64,000 nt of DNA, taken from positions 186,001 through 250,000 of the forward strand of contig JAMDHS010000017.1 in the NCBI GenBank assembly GCA_029717555.1, written 5' to 3'. The position numbers and the translations under genes are program-made. Below the pieces are notes generated by a model, which was given only the letters and a program-made list of their open reading frames with translations, had not been told where the DNA came from and made no database searches. Positions within the stretch are counted from its first letter, which is position 1; every line of letters begins with the position of its first letter. The stretch is from Peribolospora baueri. Its lineage: Eukaryota; Basidiomycota; Peribolosporomycetes; Peribolosporales; Peribolosporaceae. Positions 10,493 to 21,368 of the stretch are shown one piece after another.

Positions 10493-12760
10493 CTAGACGG
10501 ACACCGCCGGCGAGGCGACGCCCGCGCCGACGTTACGCCGCTCGTCGCCGACATTCTCAGGCTGACGCCGCTGCTCTCCATCGATCCATCTCCGCGTCTG
10601 CATCTCCAACCGATCATCGACGACGTCCGACGCGCTTCCCTCAGCCTCAGCCACCTCTCCCGCGGCGCTGCTCGCAGCCGCGAGTCCCTCCAAGCGATCG
10701 CAGCTCTCCATGCGAAGGGCCATGACATCGTCGAAGGACTCGACGAGTTTTCGGAGCGTCAGTTGGGGCTGGCGCTGGACTCTGAGGGCGGGAGAAGCGA
10801 AGGAAGCGGTCGCAGCCGCCGCTGCCGACGAGCCCGAGCCGGGCGCGGCGAGGGCATTGAGGGCGGAGGAGACGAGGGTCGAAGTAGGCAAGACGACGGA
10901 GGGGGAGGAAGAGGAGGCGACGACCAGAGACGGCGGCCTCGGCGCGGCGAGGTAGGACGACGGGGTGGAAGCGGAAGTGGAAATAGAATTGGACGGGTTG
11001 ACCGTTGGCGCACGGGACACGGGCGCATCGAGCTTCAACGCAGCGATGCTCATCTTCCTCTTGGACGAGTTGCGCTCGAGCTCTCGCTCCCGCTCCCGCG
11101 CAGAGTCAGCACCCGAAGGGACGTCACCGTCCCTCACGACGACGACCGGCGGCGGCGTGGAGGGCGGGGACAGGCGGGTCTGATGAACGGAGAAGCGGAA
11201 AGGGTGTTCCTCCTCCTCCTCCTCGTCCATCGCCGCGGTGTCCCCGCGCTCGGACAACGGCGATGGCGAGTGCGAAAGCTCGGTGATGATCACGTCGTCC
11301 GCACCGCCTGGCAGCCTCTTGGCCCTCTTCGCGACTCTGTCCGTCGCCTCCGCGTCGGCCTTCCCATCCGAGCCGTCGCCAGTGCGCGCCCCCGACTCGG
11401 ACCGCTTCCCCCTGCGCGCCCCCCATCCCCCTCCCCCTCCCCCTCCCGCCAAGAGACCGCCGGCCCAAGCACGCTCATACTCATAGAATCGCCCAAAGCC
11501 GCGGGCGATGCGTCGAGCATCCTCGCCAAAGGTGGTACTGTACGGGTCGGTGGCAGCAGCGGTGGTGGAGGAGAGGATCGTCGGTCCGTCTCGGTCATCT
11601 CCTCGACTTGTCCCAGGCCTGGTCGAAGCGGAGCGAAGGAAGCGACGGTCGGGGGAAATGCCGATGGGGGGGACGCCGACGCCAACGGACCAAGACGCGG
11701 AGGCGGAGGCGGCATCGAAGCGGAGCTGGTCATACCGGGCCCGCAAGGCGGCGAGGAAGGCGGGGCCGAGGTGGCCTCCGGCGCGGGTGTGGGGACGCTG
11801 AGTGAGGGAGGGGGCGGGGATGCGGATGGGGCGGTATCCGAACGGAGGTGGTGGAGGTGTGTGCGAGCGTTCCTTTTCCATTTCCGCGTCGGCATCGTCG
11901 CGGAGGGCCAATTCCACATCCCCGCTTTCCTCCATTGTCCCCGGCGCCTCGCCCTTGCCGCCTCGATCGTCGTCGTCATCCTCCATCCCATCTGCCCTCC
12001 CCGCCATTTCCTTTTCCTTTCCCTTCTCCTTCTCCGTTTGGCCCGCGGCGGACGCGGCGGCGGACATGACGGCGGACTGTATAGCGCTGACAGCTCCAGC
12101 TCCAGCTCGACAGGGCAGACTCGCCCTGCGGAGCTGGTCGAGCGTGCGTTCCAACGCCTTGGCCTCCTCGGAGGCTTGTGTAGCCGCAGCCTGGAGGGTC
12201 TCGAGGCGGTCCGAGGAGGAGGGGGTGCGGGTAGGAAGGGGGGCAAAAACGGAGGTGGTGGAGGGGCGATTGGAGGGATAGAGGGAAAAGAGCATGGCGG
12301 GGCGTTGCGGGTTGGAAGACGACGTTTCCGAGTCGTCCAAGAGCGAGAGGCGAGGGGAAGAGGAGGGCGAGGAGGACGGGGAGCGGGCGGCATGGGCGGT
12401 GGTCGACGTCGAAGTCGGTGTGCGAGCGTCGGCGTCGTCGTGGGCGGAGGAGCGGGACGGGGAGCGGTGGTGGCTGGGGAAGTGTGTGGTGAGACGTGGT
12501 GAAGAGGAGGAGGACGATGGGGGCGAGGCCAAGCACGGTGGTTGGTCTCCAGGCGGCCATAGCTCTTGCTCTCGCTCTCGCTCTTGCTCTTCGGGCCAGG
12601 CGGAGGGAAAGGACGAGAAACTCTCAGTGCGGCAAGCGTAAGCGGGAGCGGTGAAAGGCCGGGGTAGTCGGTGACGACTGGACGAGGGACGGGAGGTGGC
12701 CCGGGCGTCGTCTTCTGACGAGCAAGAGGAAATGCGGTAGAGGGAGGGACAAGTGGTCAT
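10493..12760 (-). CDS. orphan Ser/Pro-rich protein, function unknown
   Basis: A single uninterrupted frame of 755 residues starts at a true ATG (12758-12760). I do not recognise the family. It is largely predicted disordered: Ser/Pro/Thr-rich N-terminus, an acidic stretch with five Asp near residue 260, a run of prolines, poly-Gly and a Glu run. Denser segments are a short helical region around residues 185-215 (ETLQAAATQASEEAKALERT) and a block near residues 360-440 with PDRRFLRSAS and DARRIARGFGRFYEYERAW. RRFLRS and RKRMS-like sites, and KRKMS later, would suit basophilic kinases. The opposite strand is also open for 702 codons but has an Arg/Gly composition typical of an antisense shadow. 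Likely a nuclear or cytoplasmic regulatory protein, but that is a guess. Confidence 0.6.
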   Translation of the reverse strand: MTTCPSLYRISSCSSEDDARATSRPSSSRHRLPRPFTAPAYACRTESFSSFPSAWPEEQEREREQELWPPGDQPPCLASPPSSSSSSPRLTTHFPSHHRSPSRSSAHDDADARTPTSTSTTAHAARSPSSSPSSSPRLSLLDDSETSSSNPQRPAMLFSLYPSNRPSTTSVFAPLPTRTPSSSDRLETLQAAATQASEEAKALERTLDQLRRASLPCRAGAGAVSAIQSAVMSAAASAAGQTEKEKGKEKEMAGRADGMEDDDDDRGGKGEAPGTMEESGDVELALRDDADAEMEKERSHTPPPPPFGYRPIRIPAPSLTQRPHTRAGGHLGPAFLAALRARYDQLRFDAASASASWSVGVGVPPIGISPDRRFLRSASTRPGTSRGDDRDGPTILSSTTAAATDPYSTTFGEDARRIARGFGRFYEYERAWAGGLLAGGGGGGGWGARRGKRSESGARTGDGSDGKADAEATDRVAKRAKRLPGGADDVIITELSHSPSPLSERGDTAAMDEEEEEEHPFRFSVHQTRLSPPSTPPPVVVVRDGDVPSGADSARERERELERNSSKRKMSIAALKLDAPVSRAPTVNPSNSISTSASTPSSYLAAPRPPSLVVASSSSPSVVLPTSTLVSSALNALAAPGSGSSAAAAATASFASPALRVQRQPQLTLRKLVESFDDVMALRMESCDRLEGLAAASSAAGEVAEAEGSASDVVDDRLEMQTRRWIDGEQRRQPENVGDERRNVGAGVASPAVSV

Positions 12761-15120
12761 GGCCGTCGATCACCGCCGGAGAGGAACGGTGAACGATTAT
12801 TTCGTTTGTGGAAGGGGGACGGGTGCGATGGAAGGCGAGGTGAGGGCGAGCGAGCGAGCGATCTAAATCGGGCTCGGTGGGATGGAAGGGAGGAGAGACG
12901 AGCGCGGACGAGGGCGTGCCTTTTTACGGGGCGGTGGATGGGAATTGAACGTACGTTGGGGGGCGCTCGTCAAGAAAGCAGCGTCGTCGTAGACGGCCGG
13001 CGACGGGTTGTTGAGTGGCTCGGAGGATAGGATAGGATAGGGTGCGGGGTACCGAAAGCGGAAGCCGAAAGCGGAAGCCGAAAAGAAAGCCGCTCGTCCG
13101 TTGTCGGTCAAGTCATGTATGTATGGATGGATGGATCGGGGTCCGAATACGCAGCAGCAGCGACACGGGGAGGGCGTCTTTGATGCGGGCGGCGATGCTA
13201 ATTGTTCGCCGCCTCGCTCACTTCACTCACTGCATGGCTCGCTGGCGGTCGGTGTGGTGAGGTCTGTCTGGACCGTGGTCTCCCTGGCTTCGTCCGCTCT
13301 GGCCTGGGTCGGCGGTGGATGATGGGCGGGAGCTAGACAGGACAGACAGGCACAGCGACGAGGGAGACAAGAGAGGGAGGGCCGACGACGACGGACGAAG
13401 TGGAACAAGCGATCGGCTTGGAGGCGTCCCGAGGGCAGCCAGGCATAGTAATAGTACTAAGGCATCCCTAGCCAAGTTAGTGTCGACCGCTAATCTCGGC
13501 CGCTCGCCTTTCTTTCTTTCCCATGCCTGCACCCGCTCGCTTCCGACGTGGCGCTCAGCCTCAGCGTTCTCGAACCTCCACCGCCGGCCGTCTCGGCCCA
13601 CGGCCGGCGTGCACGTGATGTGGGCGCACGAGAGAGAGAGAGGAGAGAGAGGAGAAGACAGGGAGACACGCCGATCACGACCGACGCACGCTCACGTCAC
13701 GCTCAGGTCCACCAAACGCGAGTTGTTTTTTGCTTTATTACTTCTATTATCATCTTCTTTTCGCGTGGCCACCGTCGACGTTGGACGTTGGACAGAGGAC
13801 GGAAGGACGGAGGGATGGGCCTAGACGAACTGCGGCGACGACGAGGACCGTCTGGACCGTGGCCTGGCCTAGCCTGACGCAGCCTGGCCGGTTCGGCGAT
13901 GACCCGCATAGGCACCTCCCTTGCTTTTCTTCCGTGTCCTTCCCTCCCGAAACGTGTCCAGGGGTTCCCCCCTCAAGGTCGATCAATGCTTAGTCATCTC
14001 GCCACACGCGACCTGACGCGACGCGCCCGTCCGCCGTCTTCCATCGTCCCGCTCGTCTCACCAAAGCGTCCACCGACGGACAGCGAGGACGACGGCGATG
14101 GGGATATACATACATACGCAACAGGCACACGAGACGACGATATACGAAGACGAAGAGAACAGACACCCCCTCATCACTGCCTCTTTCCCCCGTTTCCTTC
14201 TGTCCAGAGCAGGTCCCGTCCGGTCAGCCCAATAACCTGCCACCCGAGACACGTCCCGCGCGCCACGTCGTCCGCTCGTCCCGTCCTCATCGACCGTCCG
14301 GCGGTCGCTTGCTTGCTTGCTTACTTCCTGTCCTGCGCGTCGAGCAGCTGGCTGGTTGGATGCCCCCGTTCGTGCGACGAAGAACCCCAGGCGGTGCGTC
14401 GGTCGATCGGTGTGTTTGGACGTCTTCCCCTTGCTTTGTTTTTATTCCATCTAACCATCCGTCTCTCCCGTCCACTCGCCCGACTTGCCATCATATCATT
14501 CTCGCATTCGCCTATCAGATCGCCACCCATACACCTCGCCCGCTCACGCATGATCTACGTCCACATTCACATACCGCGCCCGCGCTCTTCCCCCATCTAG
14601 CTTGACTAGCTTTTTTCTCTCCTCCCTCCCCTCCGCCAGTCCAATCCAATCCTCGAGCTATCTCTCGCACTCCTTCATCTTGTCGGTATGCTCCTCACTA
14701 GCCCGTGTCTACCTACCTATACAGCCCATCGCCTATCTCAAGCACACCCTGGGCCCTCTCTTGGTCGTTCGCCTCGGCCCGAACGGCCCGCCCACAGGCC
14801 CACCGTCCTCACCCGTCTTGGCTAGCCATCCCGGCCCGCACCCAATCCGCCGTCGATGTCGCTGAAAACCCGCCTCTCCCTCTTCGCCTTTTAAATGTCC
14901 CCTCGCACCACCACCACTGCCGACGGTCTCTTCCTCCTCCTTCCTTCCTTCACACCTCCCCTTCTTCCTCAAGCTGGCCGATGGGCAGTAGCCGACGTCC
15001 GGACGTCGCTTCTGTTCTCCTTCCTCAAGCCCCCGTTCTTCTTTCCTCGGCCCCTTCCACCGCCAGTCGGTCCCAGTCCCCTCTTTCCCTTTCCGTTCAG
15101 AAGAAGCGACGATTCGGGTC
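12761..15120. other. long divergent intergenic region
   Basis: 2.36 kb lies between the orphan gene start (-) and the seven-helix gene start (+). Several open frames exist on both strands (the longest 13899-14600, plus), but they are Arg/Pro/Ser-rich, have no family match and no convincing splice context. The part from about 13900 onward is C/T-rich, as expected for the 5' leader of the downstream gene. GGATGG-type and TCGG short repeats are scattered through it. Confidence 0.5.
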
Positions 15121-17071
15121 ATGCGAAGAGAACGTTCATCACACGGCTCGATGCCGCGTTTACCCCTCGCCGCAGGATCCGGCCTTTTCACGCGCCCCTC
15201 CCTCCTCTTGCTCTTCTTCTTTTTCTTTGCTTCTTCCAACCACTTTCACCTCTCCGCCGCTCAGCCGACGACCTCACCAGGCTCTCTCGCCTCTCGACCC
15301 TCGCTGTCCCTCTCCCCCATCCCTGCCCGCTCCATCGATCTCACTCCCTCCGAGTCGGTCGGCGTCGGCTCCGGACAGACGCCCGACGGCCTTCAGGACG
15401 GAAACGCTCACCTCTGGCTCGGACTCGTCCTCGGTTCCGTGCCCAGCAGAAACAACGATCTGGCGGTGTGAGTCCCCCGTCTTTCCAGTCCACCAGGCTT
15501 CCGTTCGATCCAGTCGGCTTGACCTGTCCTTTCGTTCGCTCTTCCTTCCTCCCTCTTGTCCCCCTTCGCCCCTCCCAGATCGCTCATTTACTTCTTCGCC
15601 TACCTCGTTCTCCTTCCCGTCGTTCTCTACCGCCTCCTCCGACGGACGACCCTTCTCGTCTCCGTACTCATCCCCACCGCCTTCTTCATCGTCGGCCGGA
15701 CATGCACCTTCGCTCTCAGGTGCGTAGCGTAACCTGACCTGATCTGCCTTCGCGCTCGTCCGTCAGCCCATCGGCGCTCCATCTCATTGCCTTCGTTTCG
15801 CTTCCCACATCAGGGCATGGATGTCGAACAACGATGTGGACACGTCTCGCGTCGTCTCTGAGCATATTCTCCTCCTCCTCTTGACTCCTTTCCTGGTGAG
15901 CGATGGCGACACTGTCCCTTTTGTCTTTCCATCCGCGCCTCGCATCACCGTCTCACCCTTTCTTTCGTCCCTCCCCTCGCCATCGCAGATCGACCCCTTC
16001 CTTCACCTCCTCTCCTTCCACGCCCTCCAGAGCCCGCTCGCCCCCGATGCGGCCGTGCACGGCGCGTGGGTGACGCCCGTGTCCCGTGTTCTCAGGCTGG
16101 CCAACTTTGTCGCCTTTGTCCTCCTCGTACCCGCCGCCGTCCAGTTCGCAGCCTTCTTCCTCGGCCTCGACCAGGACCTCCAGGATTGGGGCACCGGCGA
16201 CGCCGTCAATGCGACGAACGCCCCCTTCGGCCACTCCGTCAAGGGCCAGATGGTCAACTTGGTCGCTCGCTCGCCCCACCGACTCACATCGCGCTGGGGC
16301 TCGGACTGGAATGACACGTCCTACCCGTACGCGGATGAGAACACCAGCAACCTCTACCTGATCGCCGCGGCGCCGCACCCGCTATTGGTGTTGCCGCTGC
16401 TCTCGGCGCTCATCACGCTCCTCCTGCTCTGTTTCACGCTCTTTATCCTCCTATTCGCCTCCTCCTCTCTGCGCCTCCCGCGCCAGCCGTCCATCCACCT
16501 CCTCACAGGCCTCTCCCTCCTCGCGGCCAATTACGTTTACCGCACCGCCTGGGCCTGGCAGGGCGTGAACGACCTCCAGGATAGCTCCTACGCCTGGCCC
16601 GTGCGCGGGCAGTGGGAGGTCGGCGTCGGCGTAGGGCCCGACGGCGGCAGGCAGGGCATCCTCTGGGACGACTTGAGGTTCTGCGGGAGGAACCTGTTTG
16701 GCAAGCCTGTGGTGTTTTACTTGCTCTTCGCCCTCTCTGAGTGGTGAGCGCCGTCCGTCCGTTCTCCGTCTCCATCCGGTCCCCCACCACTGACTCTATC
16801 CCGTTTCTCCGTCGCCACACGCTGGCATTCGCGGTTTTTCCTCCCTTTTTCCCCCCGGTCGATCGACTCTCGTCCATACATACGATACGATACGGACAGG
16901 CTCGCTTGCCTCCTCCTGCTCTCCGCGCACGCGCCCCAAGAAGTGCAGTCCGCCGCCGATCCGCCAGAGGAGGATGCGCCGAAGGAGGGCGGTGGCGGCG
17001 GCGGCGGCGGCGGCGATGGCGGAGGGTCGGAGGGTGGAGAGGACGGGGGCGAGGGCGAGAAGGCGGCCTAG
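15121..17071 (+). CDS. signal-peptide plus seven-helix integral membrane protein, unknown family
   Basis: Exons 15121-15467, 15579-15719, 15814-15895, 15989-16743 and 16900-17071 join in phase to 498 residues. The N-terminus has a hydrophobic core (LLLLFFFFFASSNHFHLSAAQ-like region) ending in a signal-peptidase type Ala-X-Ala/Gln site. Seven further hydrophobic segments follow, starting LIYFFAYLVLLPVVLYRLL, LLVSVLIPTAFFIVG, HILLLLLTPFL, LANFVAFVLLVPAAVQFAAF, LLVLPLLSALITLLLLCFT, IHLLTGLSLLAANYVY and VVFYLLFALSEWLACLLLL. The loop after helix 4 has N-glycosylation sequons (NAT, NDT, NTS), so it is probably lumenal or extracellular. The C-terminal tail is acidic with a poly-Gly run. The seven-helix topology recalls fungal receptor-like families, but I see no diagnostic GPCR motif. 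A second in-frame ATG at 15151 may be the real start. Confidence 0.7.
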
Positions 17072-17919
17072 CTTAGCCTAGCCTAGTCCACTTGTACACC
17101 TTACACCTGGGATCGCGTGTGTGTACGTTCCGCGTCCGGTCCGGTCGTCTTGGGAAGAACTGGGGTCACCTGCCCGGGGTGGGGGGGTGGGGGGGCGGGC
17201 TCGCTCGGGTCTCTTTGTGTCCCGTAGCTGGACCGGCGATCCCGATGTCTCTTGACATGTACATATTCATTTCATTTCATGAACCGAATATTCAGGAAGG
17301 TTAGAGGGGAGGGAGTGTGCACCCTAGCCAATGTTTTCAGGGTGGGCTGCGACGCTTTCTGTTCTGTTCGATGATCGCGTGATGTCTGGTCGCGTGAAAG
17401 GATGGAAGGATCCGGACTTATCGGTTTCCACAGCACGTCCGGCCGCCCGCTAGCCGATCGGGCGAGAGCGCCGATCCGGCTTAGCCCACAATCCTCCGTC
17501 TTTCCGTCCGTCCGTCAGCCGTCAGGCGGGGACGGCGAGTATGAGAGGATGAGAGGAGGAGGTGGTGGTGCCTGCTTATCCAAGGTCGGCTCGGCCGGAT
17601 GGTATCCTCGCTTCGCTTCATCCCACACACACCCTTCGCTCCATACCGCCCTCAGGAGGCCAGTGGAGCTCCTGATAGGCGCCGTGTCGTCGTTGTCGTT
17701 AAGAGCCATCCATCCTCCTTTCTATCTTTCTCCAAGTCAGGCGCACCTTGCCTCGCCCGCCCACGACATCACGAGTGCAGCGACGCAACGCGATCGTCCA
17801 CACGAGTAGAAGGACGACGCGAGCATTCGCAAACACGTACATATACCTCGCACCGAACCGAACCCGAATCTCAATCCCAATCCCAATCCATCCTCGCGCG
17901 AGCCAGGCAGCGATCCGCC
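17072..17919. other. intergenic: upstream region of the GGT gene
   Basis: This has a G-rich run near 17180-17200 and a C/T-rich leader with short AATCCC-type repeats just before the GGT start codon (about 17872-17890). No coding sequence was recognised. Confidence 0.5.
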
Positions 17920-20726
17920 ATGTCCCCGCCGCCGCCCGCACTTGCCGACGTCGAGGCGCAGACCGATGGCGACGGCGCTCCGCGACGGCAGGCGCGCGAG
18001 GACGAGGCGGAGGCCGATGAGCGCACCGCCCTCCTCGCTCCCTCCTCCTCCTCCTCCGCGCGCGCAAAGAGACGTGGTCGCGCGGTAGCGGCGGCTGGCG
18101 AGGTCCAGGAGGAGGAAGGGGAGGACAGGAGGAAGGCAGATAGGTTCGCGGTAAAGGTCCTCAGGGTGCTCCTCGTCTTGCTCGTCGTCATGTTCGTCCT
18201 CCTCGGCTTGGCGATCGTGGTCAAGACCTTGAACGGTGAGCGTCGGCGCGTCGAATCTCCGGCATGAGGTCAGAAATGGCTTCTTCTTCTTGTTCTTCTT
18301 CTTGCTCTTCTTGTTCTTCTTGTTCTTGTTCTTGTTCTTGTTCTTCTTGTTCTTCTTGTTCTTGTTCTTCTTGTTCTTGTTCTTGTTCTTCTTGTTCTTG
18401 TTGTTGTTGTTCTTCTTCTTTTTCTTCTTCTTCTTCTTCTTCTTCTTCTTCTTCTTCTTCTTCTTCTTCTTCTTCTTCTTCTTCAATTCCGTTCTCACTC
18501 CCATCTCTCCATCCTCTCCACTCTCCCCCACAGCCGATCCAGCCGGGCCCCGCAATCCCGCCTACCTCATCCGGGCCGAGCACGGCGCGGTCGCGAGCGA
18601 AAACGTCATCTGCTCTAACATCGGCGTCGATGGTGAGTCATGAATGGACTCCCTGGACGGTCCCGTCGTGTCAGATGTCAGGCCGCCTCGCATTCACCTC
18701 TCTTGTCTCGTCCGTCTGCGCGCCTTCGCCAGTCCTCAAAGATGGCGGCTCAGCGACGGACGCGGCCATCGCGACGTGTCTCTGCATCGGCACTCTGAAC
18801 ATGTTCAGCTCAGGCATCGGAGGCGGGGGCTTCATGACCATCCGACCCGGTTCCAGCTCGCGTAACTCTACTGCTTCGAACCGCGAGGGCGGAGATGGCG
18901 ACGACGACTACACCGGTCCGATCACCATCGACTTCCGCGAGACGGCCCCCGCACTGGCCAACACGACGATGTACGTCAGCCGGCCTCACGCCAGCCAGGT
19001 CGGAGGCCTGGCCGTCGGCGTGCCGGGCGAGCTTAGGGGCCTCCAGGAGGCGCACAAGCAATTCGGCAAGCTCGAGTGGAGGAGACTCGTCGAGCCTAGT
19101 GCCAGGCTCGCCACTGAGGGATGGAAGGTTCAGAAGCACCTCGCCTTCGTACTCAGCGTGAGTCGCCGCGGCCGCGGAGGCTCCAGGGCGACGCGTCCCA
19201 GCTCGCTCATTTCTTCTCCCCTCCTCGTCCCTTCGCACCGTTCTCCTTTCCACCAAAGCTCGTCGGCGACTTTATGCTCACCGACCCAGACTGGTCCATG
19301 TTTCTCCGGCCCCGGAAACGCGCTTCCGATCCCCTGCGGCTGGTGCGGGAAGGAGATCTGATCCGAAGAGAGGCGTATGGACGGACGTTGTATGAGATTG
19401 CTGACAAGGGCGCTGACGTCTTTTACGAGGTGCGTACGGGGATCGATCGAGAGCTAGACCGGTCGGCTTTGGGCCGCGCCGAGTGAGACGCCGTACCGAT
19501 CCCTCCTTCGTCCTCCTCCGTTCTCATTCCTTCGTCCCCAGGGCTTCATCGCAGACGCCCTCGTGGCAAAAATCAATGCGACGGGGGGCATCCTCCAACC
19601 CTCCGACCTAAGCTCCTACCGTGCCATCGTCGCCCCAGCCCTTCAAGGCACCTACAGGGGCTACAAAGTGTACACCACGAATACGCCCACGAGTGGACCT
19701 GTGCTGCTGAGCATGTTGAACATTGTTGAAGGGTGGAAGGATTGGAAGGAGGAAGGGCGCACGGGGAAGGCGGTGCATCGGATCGTTGAAGCGATGAAAC
19801 GTGAGTCCAGAGTGAATACACCGGAGGGCATCCGGTCTCTCTCTCACACATGTCACGACATCCCTTTTTCTCTCCTTTCACTTCGTTACAGATGGCTCAG
19901 CTCAGCGCACCGAATTGGGCGATCCGGCGTTCATCCATAACGAACGCCGGATCCGCGAAATCCCCACAAAGGCCGAGGCGGACCGCGTAAGGGCCAACAT
20001 CAGTGACGATCGGACCCATCCTGTCGATTACTACCACCCCCGGTACGACATTAACTATGACCATGGAACCGTGAGTCCCACTAGGGAGGGGAAATAAACT
20101 GCTTTCCATTGGCGTGTCCAGACGTGTTGACCCGCTCGCTCTCTGTGCTTCAGACTCACCTTTCGGTCATAGACGCGGACGGCGAAGCAGTGGCGTTGAC
20201 GTCCACGGTGAACCTCATCTTCGGATCACACGTGATGGATCCGGTGACCGGGGTGATCCTGAACGACCAGCTCGACGACACATCCACGCCTGGCACGCCC
20301 AACGCGTTCGGCTTGCGACCGTCGCCGTTCAACTACCCGGAGCCGGGCAAGCGACCTCTGTCATCGACGTCCCCCACGGTCATCGAGCGACCGGACGGCT
20401 CGTTATACCTCACTATAGGCGGCAGCGGGGGCAGTAGGATCTTTGGCTCGGTGTTCCAGGTGATCCTCAACCTCGAGTGGGGTTTCGACATCTCGAAAGC
20501 GATCGAGGAACCTCGGGTACACCATCAGCTCCTCCCGACGCCCGTGAGCATCGAGACGACGTACCCGAGCCACCTGATCGACGAGCTGAAGGAGAGAGGA
20601 CACGAGGTCAGTATGCTCGACATTCGTCTCGGCGTTGCGTCGGTGGAGGCCGTCCTCCGAGACGACGAGGGCGTCACTTGGGCCGCGAGCGATAGTAGGA
20701 AAGACGGCGTTGCGGCTGGCTACTAG
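17920..20726 (+). CDS. gamma-glutamyltransferase (glutathione hydrolase), type II membrane protein
   Basis: This enzyme cleaves or transfers the gamma-glutamyl group of glutathione; the fungal form sits at the vacuolar membrane. Exons 17920-18235, 18534-18632, 18733-19157, 19259-19429, 19542-19800, 19892-20070 and 20154-20726 give 673 residues. The cytosolic N-tail holds an acidic dileucine ERTALL (residues 34-39), a vacuolar sorting signal type, before one membrane span at about 79-101. The fold follows: AEHGAVASENVICS, DGGSATDAAIATCLCIGTLN, SSGIGGGGFM, then the autoprocessing site GT^THLSVIDADGEAVALTSTVN. The nucleophile is the Thr encoded by the last codon of exon 6, so an intron separates it from the next Thr. 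Later motifs PLSSTSPTV and GGSGGSRI complete the active site. Intron 1 contains a long CTT/TTCTTG microsatellite. Confidence 0.93.
18280..18484. repeat. TTC/TTCTTG pyrimidine-rich microsatellite in GGT intron 1
   Basis: About 205 bases: an interspersed TTCTTG/TTC region (to about 18417) followed by nearly pure TTC triplets. It lies in intron 1 of the gamma-glutamyltransferase gene and ends about 50 bases upstream of the 3' splice site. Confidence 0.97.
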
Positions 20727-21368
20727 ACGGCAAGCGATGGACGAGGGCTTCGCTTGCATGTATTTGAACTGGGAGAGGAAATGAGTTATCGTACTTGAAA
20801 ACCACACACAGGTGCTGGACACGTTGTAGCGCTCGGCGTCATTGTCGAAGCCCTTTTTTTTTCTCCTCGATCGACGTCGCCGTCCGTCAGGATCGCAGCC
20901 GCCTAGAGGGCCCACCTCACCTCACGGGCAAGTCAGAAGGTCACCTCTTCCTTTTTCACCGCTACACTTGACAAACATCATCGCCATATTTGCCGGAGGA
21001 AGACGGCAGCGAGAGCTTGTTGCTGTCACGTGATGAAGCACATTATGACGGATGGAAGGGCGAGGCTGTTCGCTTCGTTCGTTCGTGTGCCCTCACCGGT
21101 CGCATCTTCCTAGCAGTCTATTACATACGACTGCGTCCGATCCATTTTACCAGAGGATACCCCTCCCTCTCTTCGGCTGGCTTCCTTGAGGCGGCCTTTT
21201 GCGGAAGTGTCAGCAGTGCTCCCGCGTCGCGCATCTTCCAGCGCAAGCGGCATCGCATCGCATTCGTGTCATCTGGACAGTCGAGCCAGCACAGCACGTC
21301 AGCATGCACCGGTTGTGAGTGAGCTACGGGCGTCTTCATATGGAGGTGGAGAGAGAGCGAAGGACGCG
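20727..21368. other. intergenic region between GGT and SHE9
   Basis: This contains the GGT 3' end and the SHE9 upstream region. A T-rich run lies at about 20855. The SHE9 frame is open upstream to about 21186 but has no ATG there. No separate gene was seen. Confidence 0.5.

Noticed and set aside
10394-12502. 702-codon plus-strand frame antisense to the orphan gene
   Set aside because: Its composition is Arg/Gly repeats typical of the reverse of Ser/Pro-rich coding. No motif was seen, and the minus-strand frame is longer and starts at a sensible ATG.
13899-14600. 233-codon plus-strand frame upstream of the seven-helix gene
   Set aside because: Arg/Pro/Ser-rich without a domain. It overlaps the likely leader, and codons look like random GC-rich sequence.
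18264-19361. 365-codon plus frame rich in Ser and Cys within the GGT gene
   Set aside because: It reads through the TTC microsatellite intron and out of frame in exons; an artefact of the repeat.
21186-21368. Upstream extension of SHE9
   Set aside because: The open frame begins with TTG, not ATG. The first in-frame ATG is at 21369.
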